In this document: positions 1-5,272 of the stretch, piece after piece
Layout of the letters: every line of letters starts with the position of its first letter
How positions within the stretch are numbered: the stretch's first letter is position 1
Assembly: GCA_022572285.1 (NCBI GenBank)
Contig: JACZWF010000074.1
Span: forward strand, 1-7,516
DNA from: Nitrososphaerota archaeon
GTDB taxonomy: Archaea > Thermoproteota > Nitrososphaeria > Nitrososphaerales > UBA57
Reading direction: 5' to 3'
Length of the DNA stretch: 7,516 nucleotides
Notes under the pieces: generated by a model
Seen by the model: the letters and a program-made list of their open reading frames with translations, nothing else
Told to the model about the DNA's origin: nothing
Databases searched by the model: none
Translations under genes and position numbers: made by a program

Positions 1-63
1 AGTTGACTTGCTCTTGATACCATCAAGGAATTCGGTCAATGGATCAACCTCCTGCAAGTACAC
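1..63 (-). CDS. Tyrosine recombinase/integrase, N-terminal start (runs off left edge)
   Basis: The first 21 codons of a gene reading leftward from a GTG at 63: VYLQEVDPLTEFLDGIKSKS. It is nearly the same as the start of the integrase remnant at 5210 (56 of 63 bases identical by eye), whose longer sequence looks like the N-terminal SAM-like DNA-binding domain of archaeal XerC/D-type integrases. An in-frame TAA lies 24 nt upstream of the GTG, and a TATA box centred 25 nt upstream fits leaderless translation from it. The gene begins 44 nt after the 3' end of tRNA-Lys(UUU) and in the same direction, the usual arrangement for an element integrated at a tRNA 3' end. The catalytic domain is outside the window, so intactness cannot be judged. 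Confidence 0.72.
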   Translation of the reverse strand, partial: MYLQEVDPLTEFLDGIKSKST

Positions 64-83
64 GTCTTCGGTAAATAAGGAAT

Positions 84-93
84 CTTATAAAAG
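84..93 (-). promoter_or_regulatory. TATA box of left integrase
   Basis: CTTTTATAAG on the minus strand is centred about 25 nt upstream of the GTG at 63, the archaeal TATA-to-start distance for a leaderless mRNA. A weaker TTCTTTAATAGG sits at the same place before the right-hand integrase copy. Confidence 0.6.
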
Positions 94-107
94 GACCTAG
101 ATGAATG

Positions 108-242
108 CGGGCCCGCCGGGATTTCCTCCTGTGATTCGGACCCGGGACACCTCCCCGCAACCAATCGTTGCTCCGGGTAGCTCCCAATTAGATAAAAGCC
201 CGGTACTTTAGGCGCTACTCTACCTGGCTGAGCTACGGGCCC
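108..242 (-). tRNA. tRNA-Lys(UUU) with four intron-like insertions
   Basis: Both ends form a perfect 7-bp acceptor stem (GGGCCCG at 242-236 with CGGGCCC at 115-109; discriminator G at 108; no CCA). Four segments must be removed to give a normal 74-nt cloverleaf: 207-218 (12 nt, position 23/24), 179-192 (14 nt, canonical 37/38), 149-170 (22 nt, about 45/46) and 122-134 (13 nt, about 59/60). The remaining exons give D-stem GCTC/GAGT, anticodon stem CCGGG/CCCGG, loop CTTTTAA with anticodon TTT at 196-194, variable loop AGGTC and T-stem CCGGG/CCCGG. The 23/24 insertion has a bulge-helix-bulge-like fold: GGTA/TACC flanks, 3-nt bulges GAG and AAG, and inner helix TAG/CTA. The 45/46 insertion holds a hairpin GCAAC/GTTGC. 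Exact boundaries may slide by 1-2 nt. One oddity is C instead of T at T-loop position 55. Confidence 0.85.
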
Positions 243-266
243 ACAGCATTATAACAATGACCCCCC

Positions 267-274
267 TATTATTC
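267..274 (-). promoter_or_regulatory. Possible TATA box of tRNA-Lys(UUU)
   Basis: AATAATAG on the minus strand lies 25-32 nt before the tRNA 5' end at 242. A second AT-rich block, TTATAATG (minus, about 248-255), is too close to be the TATA element and may mark the start site. Based on spacing only. Confidence 0.35.
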
Positions 275-320
275 GTTTCAAAATCCTGACTGTCCATGAA
301 GGATTCTCCTTTAGTAACAG

Positions 321-456
321 CGCCCTGGGCGGGATATCCAGACGCATGGAAGGACCATACGTCATTCGAACCCGCGTCAGAAGAGTGACAGTCTCCTATG
401 CTGGGCCGAGTTGTGCGGTCGGCAGTTATGCCATATGTCCCCTACACCACCAGGGC
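321..456 (-). tRNA. tRNA-Asp(GUC) with two intron-like insertions
   Basis: The acceptor stem is perfect: GCCCTGG (456-450) with CCAGGGC (328-322), discriminator G at 321. Removing 411-441 (31 nt, D-loop, about 15/16) and 335-364 (30 nt, T-loop, about 59/60) gives a 75-nt tRNA. The exons are GTGT/GCAT D-stem, anticodon stem GGAGA/TCTTC, loop CTGTCAC (anticodon GTC at 389-387), variable TGAC, T-stem GCGGG/CCCGC and loop TTCGAAT. The body closely resembles the usual archaeal tRNA-Asp pattern (CTGTCAC and GACGCGGGTTCGAAT). The T-loop insertion folds into a 9-bp hairpin (GACGTATGG with CCATGCGTC, loop TCCTT). The D-loop insertion contains GGCA/TGCC with loop TAAC. The gene lies under an open plus-strand frame that continues into the nitrilase. 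Insertion edges may slide by 1-2 nt. Confidence 0.85.
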
Positions 457-481
457 TGTCATTCAGAGCGTTCCCCATGTA

Positions 482-491
482 ACTTTAAGCT
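482..491 (-). promoter_or_regulatory. TATA box of tRNA-Asp
   Basis: AGCTTAAAGT on the minus strand is centred about 30 nt upstream of the tRNA-Asp 5' end at 456, where an archaeal TATA element for a tRNA with a short leader would lie. Confidence 0.45.
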
Positions 492-514
492 TTCCTGTTA
501 ATATCATTGTTAGG

Positions 515-520
515 TTTTAT
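515..520 (+). promoter_or_regulatory. TATA-like box of nitrilase gene
   Basis: TTTTAT is centred 24-25 nt before the ATG at 542. This spacing favours a leaderless start at 542 over the in-frame ATG at 524 or any start further upstream, which would lie inside the tRNA-Asp gene. Confidence 0.45.
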
Positions 521-541
521 GCTATGAATAGCAACCTCTCA

Positions 542-1354
542 ATGTTGCGTCGCAGGATCCACCTCTCTTTCATTCAGTTTGCTCCGGCTTTTGGTCAGGT
601 AGAAAGAAATCTAGATACGGCTCTTCGGCTCGGGAGGCGAGCAAGAAGCGGAATCATAGTTCTTCCGGAGCTCTTCAACACTGGTTATGCCTTCACTAGC
701 AGGGATGAGGTAAAGAGACTTGCCGAGCCTGCAGGTGACGGAGGAACATGTCGGGCTTTAGTGAGCCTTTCAAAGTTGAAGAGCTCCACCATAGTTGCTG
801 GGTTTGTTGAAAGCGAGCGTGGACGCTTCTACAATAGTGCGGCGATTGCTTCAAAAGGAGAATTTCTTGGAGTGTACAGGAAGCTCCACCTATTCCATAA
901 GGAGAAGATGTGGTTTAGTCCTGGAAACCTAGGGCTTAGGGTCTTTGATCAAGATGGATACAAAATTGGGGTAATGATATGCTTTGATTGGATTTTTCCA
1001 GAAGTCGCTAGGACTCTTGCTCTGAAAGGAGCGGAAGTAATTGCTCACCCCGCAAACTTGATCCTAAACGGACTTTGCCAAACAGTAATGCAAGCAAGGT
1101 CAGTAGAGAACATGGTTTTCACAATAACAGCGAACAGGGTCGGCATTGAAAGTAGAGGAGGTGAAACATTTCGCTACACTGGTCTCAGCCAAATAGTGGA
1201 TCCTAAGATGAAGGTACTTGCAAGAGCGGGCACAATAGACGAAGCTGTTGAATCTGTTAGTGTAGATCTCGCCTCTGCCCGCAAGAAGGTTATCTTTGGA
1301 CAAAACGATATCTTCAAAGAAAGAAGGGTAAAGGAGTACCACAGGAGCTTTTAA
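542..1354 (+). CDS. Nitrilase-superfamily carbon-nitrogen hydrolase
   Basis: The product (270 aa from ATG 542; 276 aa from ATG 524) is a typical nitrilase/cyanide hydratase family amidase, cytosolic, hydrolysing a non-peptide C-N bond. The catalytic triad is visible: Glu43 in VLPELFNTGY, Lys114 in YRKLHLF and Cys147 in VMICFDWIFPE. The C-terminal part has the NRVG motif and ends at the usual family length. The substrate cannot be read from sequence; omega-amidase and N-carbamoyl-amine hydrolase relatives are possible. The open frame continues upstream to 398, but that part lies over the antisense tRNA-Asp and has no family similarity, so it is not treated as coding. The stop is 7 bp from the convergent nuclease gene. 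Confidence 0.9.
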   Translation: MLRRRIHLSFIQFAPAFGQVERNLDTALRLGRRARSGIIVLPELFNTGYAFTSRDEVKRLAEPAGDGGTCRALVSLSKLKSSTIVAGFVESERGRFYNSAAIASKGEFLGVYRKLHLFHKEKMWFSPGNLGLRVFDQDGYKIGVMICFDWIFPEVARTLALKGAEVIAHPANLILNGLCQTVMQARSVENMVFTITANRVGIESRGGETFRYTGLSQIVDPKMKVLARAGTIDEAVESVSVDLASARKKVIFGQNDIFKERRVKEYHRSF

Positions 1355-1361
1355 CGATGAC

Positions 1362-1700
1362 CTATGTCGCATGTAACGCCCTCCCATTATACCACACGTC
1401 AGGAGGACTTCCGGAGTTATTCACGATGATTCGTCTTAGACCCTTATTTCTATTGAAATGCCAAATCTCTGTATCAGCCCCAAAGGCTTTTCCCCATTCT
1501 GCGAATTTCTCCCTTTCGGATTTTGTCATTCGTCCTTTACCACTCTTTACTTGAATCAACAAAACTCGTTGATCTTTAGCAGCAAAAACGTCTACGGGAC
1601 CGTGAGACATTGCGCTCCTACTACAAACCCAGCCATCGCGTCTCAGAATATTCAGGGTTTTGTACTCCTTGCTCCTCCCCCTCTGATAAGGAGTGCTCAC
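1362..1700 (-). CDS. Hjc-like PD-(D/E)XK nuclease with Q replacing the second acidic residue
   Basis: A 112-aa basic protein from GTG 1700 (a TTG at 1703 is equally in frame). It matches the core of archaeal Holliday-junction resolvase Hjc: YQRGRSKEYKTLNILRRDGW with Glu12, CSRSAMSHGPVDVFA with Asp37, then LLIQVKSG with Lys52. In Hjc the last motif is normally E-x-K; here it is Gln50-Val-Lys52, as in Mrr-like members of the same fold. It could be a true resolvase tolerating Q or a related DNA nuclease. The C-terminal tail DVWYNGRALHAT is not recognised. It is convergent with the nitrilase and divergent from translin, with a 77-nt gap to the latter. Confidence 0.72.
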   Translation of the reverse strand: MSTPYQRGRSKEYKTLNILRRDGWVCSRSAMSHGPVDVFAAKDQRVLLIQVKSGKGRMTKSEREKFAEWGKAFGADTEIWHFNRNKGLRRIIVNNSGSPPDVWYNGRALHAT

Positions 1701-1742
1701 CAACGGGTTTTCTTAACAATGTCAGACCTTTGTAAGATTTTC

Positions 1743-1750
1743 TCTTATAC
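1743..1750 (+). promoter_or_regulatory. Possible TATA box of translin gene
   Basis: CTTATACT would place a transcription start near 1771, just before the TTG at 1778 and 34 nt before the alternative GTG at 1805. Spacing evidence only. Confidence 0.35.
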
Positions 1751-1777
1751 TGGCAAAACGGCATTGGAAAACATTAT

Positions 1778-2440
1778 TTGGGGGGTTGCACGCTGAGCTA
1801 TATCGTGAATCTTTCCTCGGTAGCATTGTCCCTTGACCTGATATCTAAGGAGCTAGATGATATAAGAAATAGGCGTGAAATAGTATTGAAGGGATCCCGG
1901 GATGTGATCTCTCTATCTTCAAAGTCAGTTGTAGCAATGCATACAGAGAATAAGCCATTGGCCAGAGCACTTTTAAAAGACGCGAGAAGGAAACTCGTTC
2001 GACTTAGGAAGGAAGCGAGACAGGACTTGACAAAGTATCTCGTCTCTCCAGAAACAGAATATGTTGAGGCGGAGGTGCTCTTCTCGATTATCACCAAAAG
2101 GAGGATACCAGGGTTCCGCTCTCTCTCAGTAAACGAGGCCTCATATATCCTCGGTTTGTTGGATGCCATTGGTGAGATAAAACGTCTTATTCTAGACAGC
2201 ATAAGAGTGGGGAAAACGGATGAAGCATCCGATTTATTCTCAATAGCGGAGGGTCTTTATATCATGATCTCACCGTTTGCTTCCTTCGATAAGATAGCGG
2301 GTGGCACCAGGCGTAAGCTTGATGTGGCGAGGGTACTCGTGGAAAACTCCAGAGCAGTAGTAACCGAGGACCGACGGAGACGTGACCTAATTATCGCCAT
2401 GCAGAATCTCTCGATCGGGTTAAGTTCCAATCAATCCTGA
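1778..2440 (+). CDS. Translin family protein
   Basis: A 220-aa, mostly helical protein resembling archaeal translin/TRAX homologues, which form ring-shaped octamers that bind or cleave single-stranded nucleic acid. Family signs: an N-terminal helix ending in a LSSKSVVAMHTEN-like segment (about 46-58), the EYVEAEVLF segment (about 94-102), YILGLLDAIGEIKRLILDSI (about 122-141), and a C-terminal TRRKLDVARVLVENSRAVVT segment. The start is uncertain: TTG 1778 gives an unusual MGGCTLSYI leader, while GTG 1805 starts at NLSSVALSLD and may be the true start. The function in archaea is unsettled. The gene lies between a nuclease gene and ribK, and reads into ribK with about 90 nt between them. Confidence 0.8.
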   Translation: MGGCTLSYIVNLSSVALSLDLISKELDDIRNRREIVLKGSRDVISLSSKSVVAMHTENKPLARALLKDARRKLVRLRKEARQDLTKYLVSPETEYVEAEVLFSIITKRRIPGFRSLSVNEASYILGLLDAIGEIKRLILDSIRVGKTDEASDLFSIAEGLYIMISPFASFDKIAGGTRRKLDVARVLVENSRAVVTEDRRRRDLIIAMQNLSIGLSSNQS

Positions 2441-2530
2441 GGTGGAGATCGACCTGTTAGGACAGATCAGGGGACCTGCTGGAGAACAATGGCTCGGTGA
2501 ACTTAACAATAGTCATTATCCTGAACCAAG

Positions 2531-3205
2531 ATGGTGAAGTCCATCCATCTGCAGACGTTATTGGAACTCCTCCTTCTAGGTGCGAAGGAAGGTCCAGTAA
2601 AGCTATCAACAATGGATCTAGCGAAGAAGATTGGAAAGTCACAACAAGCAGCATCGAAGCATTTGTCGGAATTGGAACAACATAGATTCCTTGAGAGGAT
2701 GGTAGAGAGCAACGATAGCTATGTCAAGCTCACTCGCAAAGGAGTTGATGCTATGGCTGAGCTACATTCTGTCCTCACAACCGCACTAGAGAAGAAACAT
2801 CGGATTCGTGAGATCAGCGGCACTCTCTTCACAGGATTAGGTGAGGGTGCATATTATGTCGCCCTACCGGGATACAGGAGGCAATTCATAAGCAATTTAG
2901 GGTTTGACCCCTTTCCTGGGACTTTGAACCTCCGGCTTATTTCCAAGATTGACAGAAGTCTCCGCCGGGATCTCGAACATCGTGCCGGCATCAGTATAGA
3001 GGGGTTCGATGATGGAGAGAGGACGTACGGAAGAGCTAAGTGCTTCAGGTCGACGGTTAACAATAAGGTCAAAGGTGCGGTTCTAGCGGTGGAGCGGACT
3101 CACTATGACGACTCCGTTCTCGAGGTAATTGCACATGAGAACATTAGGAGTGTCCTTAAGGTGAGCGATGGGGATATGATCAGTGTACGAATCGACATTT
3201 CGTAG
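2531..3205 (+). CDS. ribK: HTH regulator fused to CTP-dependent riboflavin kinase
   Basis: 224 aa. Residues about 5-80 form a winged-helix/MarR-like domain (DLAKKIGKSQQAASKHLSEL recognition region, then a wing ending VKLTRKG). Residues about 93-224 are the archaeal RibK domain, which phosphorylates riboflavin to FMN with CTP. Motifs seen: GLGEGAYYV (102-110), GYRRQF, GFDPFPGTLNLRL (124-136) and ERTYGRAKCF (163-172). Length and domain order match the archaeal bifunctional regulator/kinase form, so self-regulation by flavin is plausible but not shown here. The ATG has no clear Shine-Dalgarno. A short GTG-started frame (2442-2537, 31 codons) overlaps the start and could serve coupling. The gene converges with the FAD synthetase gene, with stops 6 bp apart. 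Confidence 0.92.
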   Translation: MVKSIHLQTLLELLLLGAKEGPVKLSTMDLAKKIGKSQQAASKHLSELEQHRFLERMVESNDSYVKLTRKGVDAMAELHSVLTTALEKKHRIREISGTLFTGLGEGAYYVALPGYRRQFISNLGFDPFPGTLNLRLISKIDRSLRRDLEHRAGISIEGFDDGERTYGRAKCFRSTVNNKVKGAVLAVERTHYDDSVLEVIAHENIRSVLKVSDGDMISVRIDIS

Positions 3206-3211
3206 AGGAGA

Positions 3212-3940
3212 TCATATCTCATGAAGGATATCGTGGTTCTCCACCAGGTTAGAACTCTTCAAGTCAGGAATTGGGGACCCTAGTCTGATCACCTGTATTT
3301 TGAGCCCATTCCTTTCAGCCTCGCGCCGCAAGGTGCCCTCATCATGTTTTTGATCATATCCAAGAGAGATGATGTCCGGCCTCACCTTTAGGACGGTCTC
3401 GAAGAGGTTCGACTCACTTCCTAATATGGCAAGGTCAACAAATTCGATGGACGATACCATTTCCCTTCTCTTTAACTCAGCATTTAGAGGGCGACGACCT
3501 TTCATTTTCAGAACAGTTGTATCCCTAGCGACCGAGATTATGAGTACATCCCCTAATTCACGAGATTTTTTCAAAGTGTATATGTGCCCAGGGTGAATTA
3601 TGTCGAATACACCCCCAGAAAAAACAACTTTGATTGCATCTCTTCCCAACGAACGCATCCTGAAAACATTGGGGGTTTGGGGGGAGTCGCTTTTCGTAAC
3701 ATCGATAAGCCCCTCACTTGCTAATTCTTCGAGACTTGTTCTCAAGAAAGCCTCGGGGAGGCTTGTTTGTTGGATTAATCTAGGAAAGCTCGACCCCTCC
3801 TGAGCCAAGCTAGAACAGTATACCAGACTCAGCAATCGACGAGACCAAACCGACAGCCCAATCTGAGGCAAGTAATCCCCATCGACTATTGAAGATAATA
3901 GACGTTTTGGATACTCGTTCGCCTTACCATTCGATTTCAA
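3212..3940 (-). CDS. ribL: HTH domain fused to archaeal FAD synthetase (FMN adenylyltransferase)
   Basis: 242 aa. Residues about 104-235 are a RibL-type nucleotidyltransferase, which transfers AMP to FMN to make FAD. They show SGGVFDIIHPGHIYTLKKSR with the HxGH signature (HPGH, 116-119), GRRPLNAELKRREMVSSI and a KVRPDIISLGYDQ motif. Residues about 15-100 are an added N-terminal part predicted here as winged-helix-like (LIQQTSLPEAFLRTSLEELA, then SEGLIDV), not present in minimal ~150-aa RibL proteins. The start is TTG 3940, supported by AGGAGAG just upstream and by a 17-nt overlap with the end of the diphthine synthase gene, implying translational coupling. Together with the convergent ribK it covers both steps from riboflavin to FAD. 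Confidence 0.88.
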   Translation of the reverse strand: MKSNGKANEYPKRLLSSIVDGDYLPQIGLSVWSRRLLSLVYCSSLAQEGSSFPRLIQQTSLPEAFLRTSLEELASEGLIDVTKSDSPQTPNVFRMRSLGRDAIKVVFSGGVFDIIHPGHIYTLKKSRELGDVLIISVARDTTVLKMKGRRPLNAELKRREMVSSIEFVDLAILGSESNLFETVLKVRPDIISLGYDQKHDEGTLRREAERNGLKIQVIRLGSPIPDLKSSNLVENHDILHEI

Positions 3941-4961
3941 GCTCTCCTAGAAACCTGAGTGCGTCAAGAAGACCCTCCGCGTAGCCAACGCTCAGGACCG
4001 CCAGCTCATACCTTCCATCTCTTTTGAAGTGCCCCGCGTCAAGAATATAGGCCTCGACGTTAGTGAGCAGGGGATTGAATTTTGGATTAGCATTGCGCTC
4101 TAGCGTCATCCTCGCCCGCCCAAGGGCCTGCGTGGCTTTCGGGATGTACTTCTCGAGCATCCTTGTTATCTGAAGTTGTACTCCATCAGAGTTATCTTTG
4201 ACAAAACTGTTCTCTACTTTAAGGATGGTTCGCAAGAATTCCTCTTCGGTGAAATGAAGCTTCCCGGGTAGGATCAAGACATATGGAGGGTCTCCGAATT
4301 CCCGATCTTTCAAACTTCCGACACTTCCACCAACTATGTCCTCATGCACCGATCCCAATCGAGATACAATGATGATGAGTGAATCGAGTTTGAATACCCC
4401 CATGCTCTGCTCTCCCTCTCGATCAAGTAGAGCTACCATAGCTTTGTTGGGGGTAAGGTGTTCATTCTCTCGAAGGTTATAATCGAGAAGGATAGGGGTG
4501 TGTAGTCCATTTACCAAATTGGAATGGAGAGAGTAGTAAAGCGATAGGGCAGCCGGATCTGATCCGATAGTTGCAGTTGCGCTCCTTCCGAATTTGTATG
4601 AATGTAACCCCGTCGCTCCTGGTAAAGAGGAGAGAATAGATGCGTTATGAACGACCCTCGTGCTGATGCCTCTATTTTCTGCTCTTATCCTCAGCTCCGC
4701 GTGTGTCGTTGCAACCATTGGATCCCCATAACAGAGTAAGACCACGGTCTTGTTAGAAGCCAAGTCAAGCAAGGCGCGTCCATCTTCGACATATTCCCTA
4801 GTTACTTCTTCAACCTCGACGGCCATATGCTGAAAAAAATTGAGATCCATTGGTGAAGTGTATCTCTCTACATAAATATGCTCCGCAGAGTCGATGAGTA
4901 CCTCTACCTCTTTGGTAATACTATCTGGCCCCGAAAGTCCAATGCCCGCGAAGATTAGCAT
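3924..4961 (-). CDS. dphB: Diphthine synthase fused to a C-terminal DUF357 domain
   Basis: 345 aa. Residues 1-~255 are Dph5/DphB, the SAM-dependent methyltransferase that methylates the diphthamide intermediate on elongation factor aEF2. They show MLIFAGIGLSGPDSITKE, YVERYTSP, VVLLCYGDPMVATTH (SAM site), HNASILSSLPGATGLHSYKFGRS and a late PYVLILPGKLHFTEEEFL. Residues about 262-345 match DUF357, a helical domain (LEKYIPKATQAL, NVEAYILDAGHFKRDGRYELAVLSVGYAEGLLDALRFLG) usually seen as a separate small archaeal protein. The fusion is uninterrupted in frame. The gene is first of a two-gene minus-strand operon with ribL and divergent from tRNA-Lys(CUU). Confidence 0.9.
   Translation of the reverse strand: MLIFAGIGLSGPDSITKEVEVLIDSAEHIYVERYTSPMDLNFFQHMAVEVEEVTREYVEDGRALLDLASNKTVVLLCYGDPMVATTHAELRIRAENRGISTRVVHNASILSSLPGATGLHSYKFGRSATATIGSDPAALSLYYSLHSNLVNGLHTPILLDYNLRENEHLTPNKAMVALLDREGEQSMGVFKLDSLIIIVSRLGSVHEDIVGGSVGSLKDREFGDPPYVLILPGKLHFTEEEFLRTILKVENSFVKDNSDGVQLQITRMLEKYIPKATQALGRARMTLERNANPKFNPLLTNVEAYILDAGHFKRDGRYELAVLSVGYAEGLLDALRFLGELEIEW
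3942..3948 (-). promoter_or_regulatory. Shine-Dalgarno for the TTG start of ribL
   Basis: AGGAGAG on the minus strand ends 1 nt before the TTG at 3940, so the anti-SD-matching AGGAG core is about 3 nt away. It lies within the last codons of dphB. It selects the TTG because no ATG is nearby in frame. Confidence 0.5.
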
Positions 4962-4984
4962 TTCTTCAGAGCTATAGAGAAACC

Positions 4985-4997
4985 CTTCTTTAACTAA
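4985..4997 (-). promoter_or_regulatory. Possible TATA element of dphB-ribL operon
   Basis: TTAGTTAAAGAAG on the minus strand lies about 25-35 nt before the ATG at 4961, implying a very short or absent leader. Spacing evidence only. Confidence 0.4.
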
Positions 4998-5005
4998 GCG
5001 AAAGC

Positions 5006-5014
5006 ATTATTACG
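5006..5014 (+). promoter_or_regulatory. Possible TATA box of tRNA-Lys(CUU)
   Basis: CATTATTAC lies 33-41 nt upstream of the tRNA 5' end at 5047, in the 85-nt divergent spacer shared with dphB. Confidence 0.4.
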
Positions 5015-5046
5015 ATACCACCTTCAGGAAAATTGCGGGCTTGCAC

Positions 5047-5164
5047 GGGCCTGTGTGAAGGCCAGGAGGCTCAGCCAGGTAGATTGGTCACCAAACCCAA
5101 AGCGGCTGGCTCTTAACCAGTAGTGTAGGTGAGTAAGTCGTGGGTTCAAATCCCACCAGGCCCG
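5047..5164 (+). tRNA. tRNA-Lys(CUU) with three intron-like insertions
   Basis: Acceptor stem GGGCCTG (5047-5053) pairs perfectly with CAGGCCC (5157-5163); discriminator G at 5164. Removing 5056-5068 (13 nt, about 9/10), 5084-5101 (18 nt, 23/24) and 5124-5136 (13 nt, 45/46) gives a 74-nt tRNA. It has D-stem GCTC/GAGC, anticodon stem GCTGG/CCAGT, loop CTCTTAA with anticodon CTT at 5112-5114, variable loop AGGTC, T-stem GTGGG/CCCAC and loop TTCAAAT. There is no insertion in the anticodon or T loop. Inside the insertions, only 23/24 shows a weak bulge-helix-like fold (TGG/CCA between GAT and AAG). The first insertion could instead form a GGCCT/AGGCC hairpin that competes with the acceptor stem. 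No CCA is encoded. Confidence 0.85.
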
Positions 5165-5272
5165 CGTTCATTTAGGTTCTTTAATAGGTTCTCTTATGTA
5201 CCATGGAATGTGTACCTTGAGGAGGTAGATCCGTTGACTGAATTCCTTGATGGTATCAAGGGCAAGTCAACT
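5165..5272. repeat. Right arm of tRNA-adjacent inverted repeat
   Basis: Counterpart of 1-107 in opposite orientation. The two arms lie just outside the two tRNA-Lys genes and enclose about 5 kb of housekeeping genes. The similarity may continue past the left window edge. Confidence 0.85.
5177..5188 (+). promoter_or_regulatory. TATA-like box of right integrase remnant
   Basis: TTCTTTAATAGG is centred about 27 nt before the GTG at 5210 and aligns with the stronger CTTTTATAAG before the left integrase copy. Confidence 0.45.

Larger units (their letters stand above)
1..107. repeat. Left arm of tRNA-adjacent inverted repeat
   Basis: Read on the minus strand from 107 to 1, this matches 5165-5272 on the plus strand with one 1-nt gap. 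The leader part is clearly similar (both begin C-R-TTCAT-Y-TAGGT) and the integrase codons are 56/63 identical. The match starts at the tRNA 3' end. Confidence 0.85.

Noticed and set aside
398..541. N-terminal extension of the nitrilase frame
   Set aside because: It overlaps the antisense tRNA-Asp and its TATA box, adds no family-like residues, and a leaderless start at 542 (or ATG 524) fits better.
1458..1796. Plus-strand open frame opposite the Hjc-like gene
   Set aside because: Antisense shadow of a gene with clear family motifs.
1798..2202. Minus-strand open frame opposite translin
   Set aside because: Antisense shadow; composition (serine and arginine runs) is typical of a complementary frame.
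2442..2537. 31-codon GTG frame after translin, overlapping the ribK start
   Set aside because: It is too short and unrecognised. It is open but shows no convincing coding signal beyond position; kept only as a possible coupling leader.
5129..5209. Upstream part of the integrase frame, reading MSKSWVQIPPGP
   Set aside because: This is translation through the tRNA T-arm and acceptor 3' end, a common artefact. The left paralogue has an in-frame stop before the equivalent GTG.
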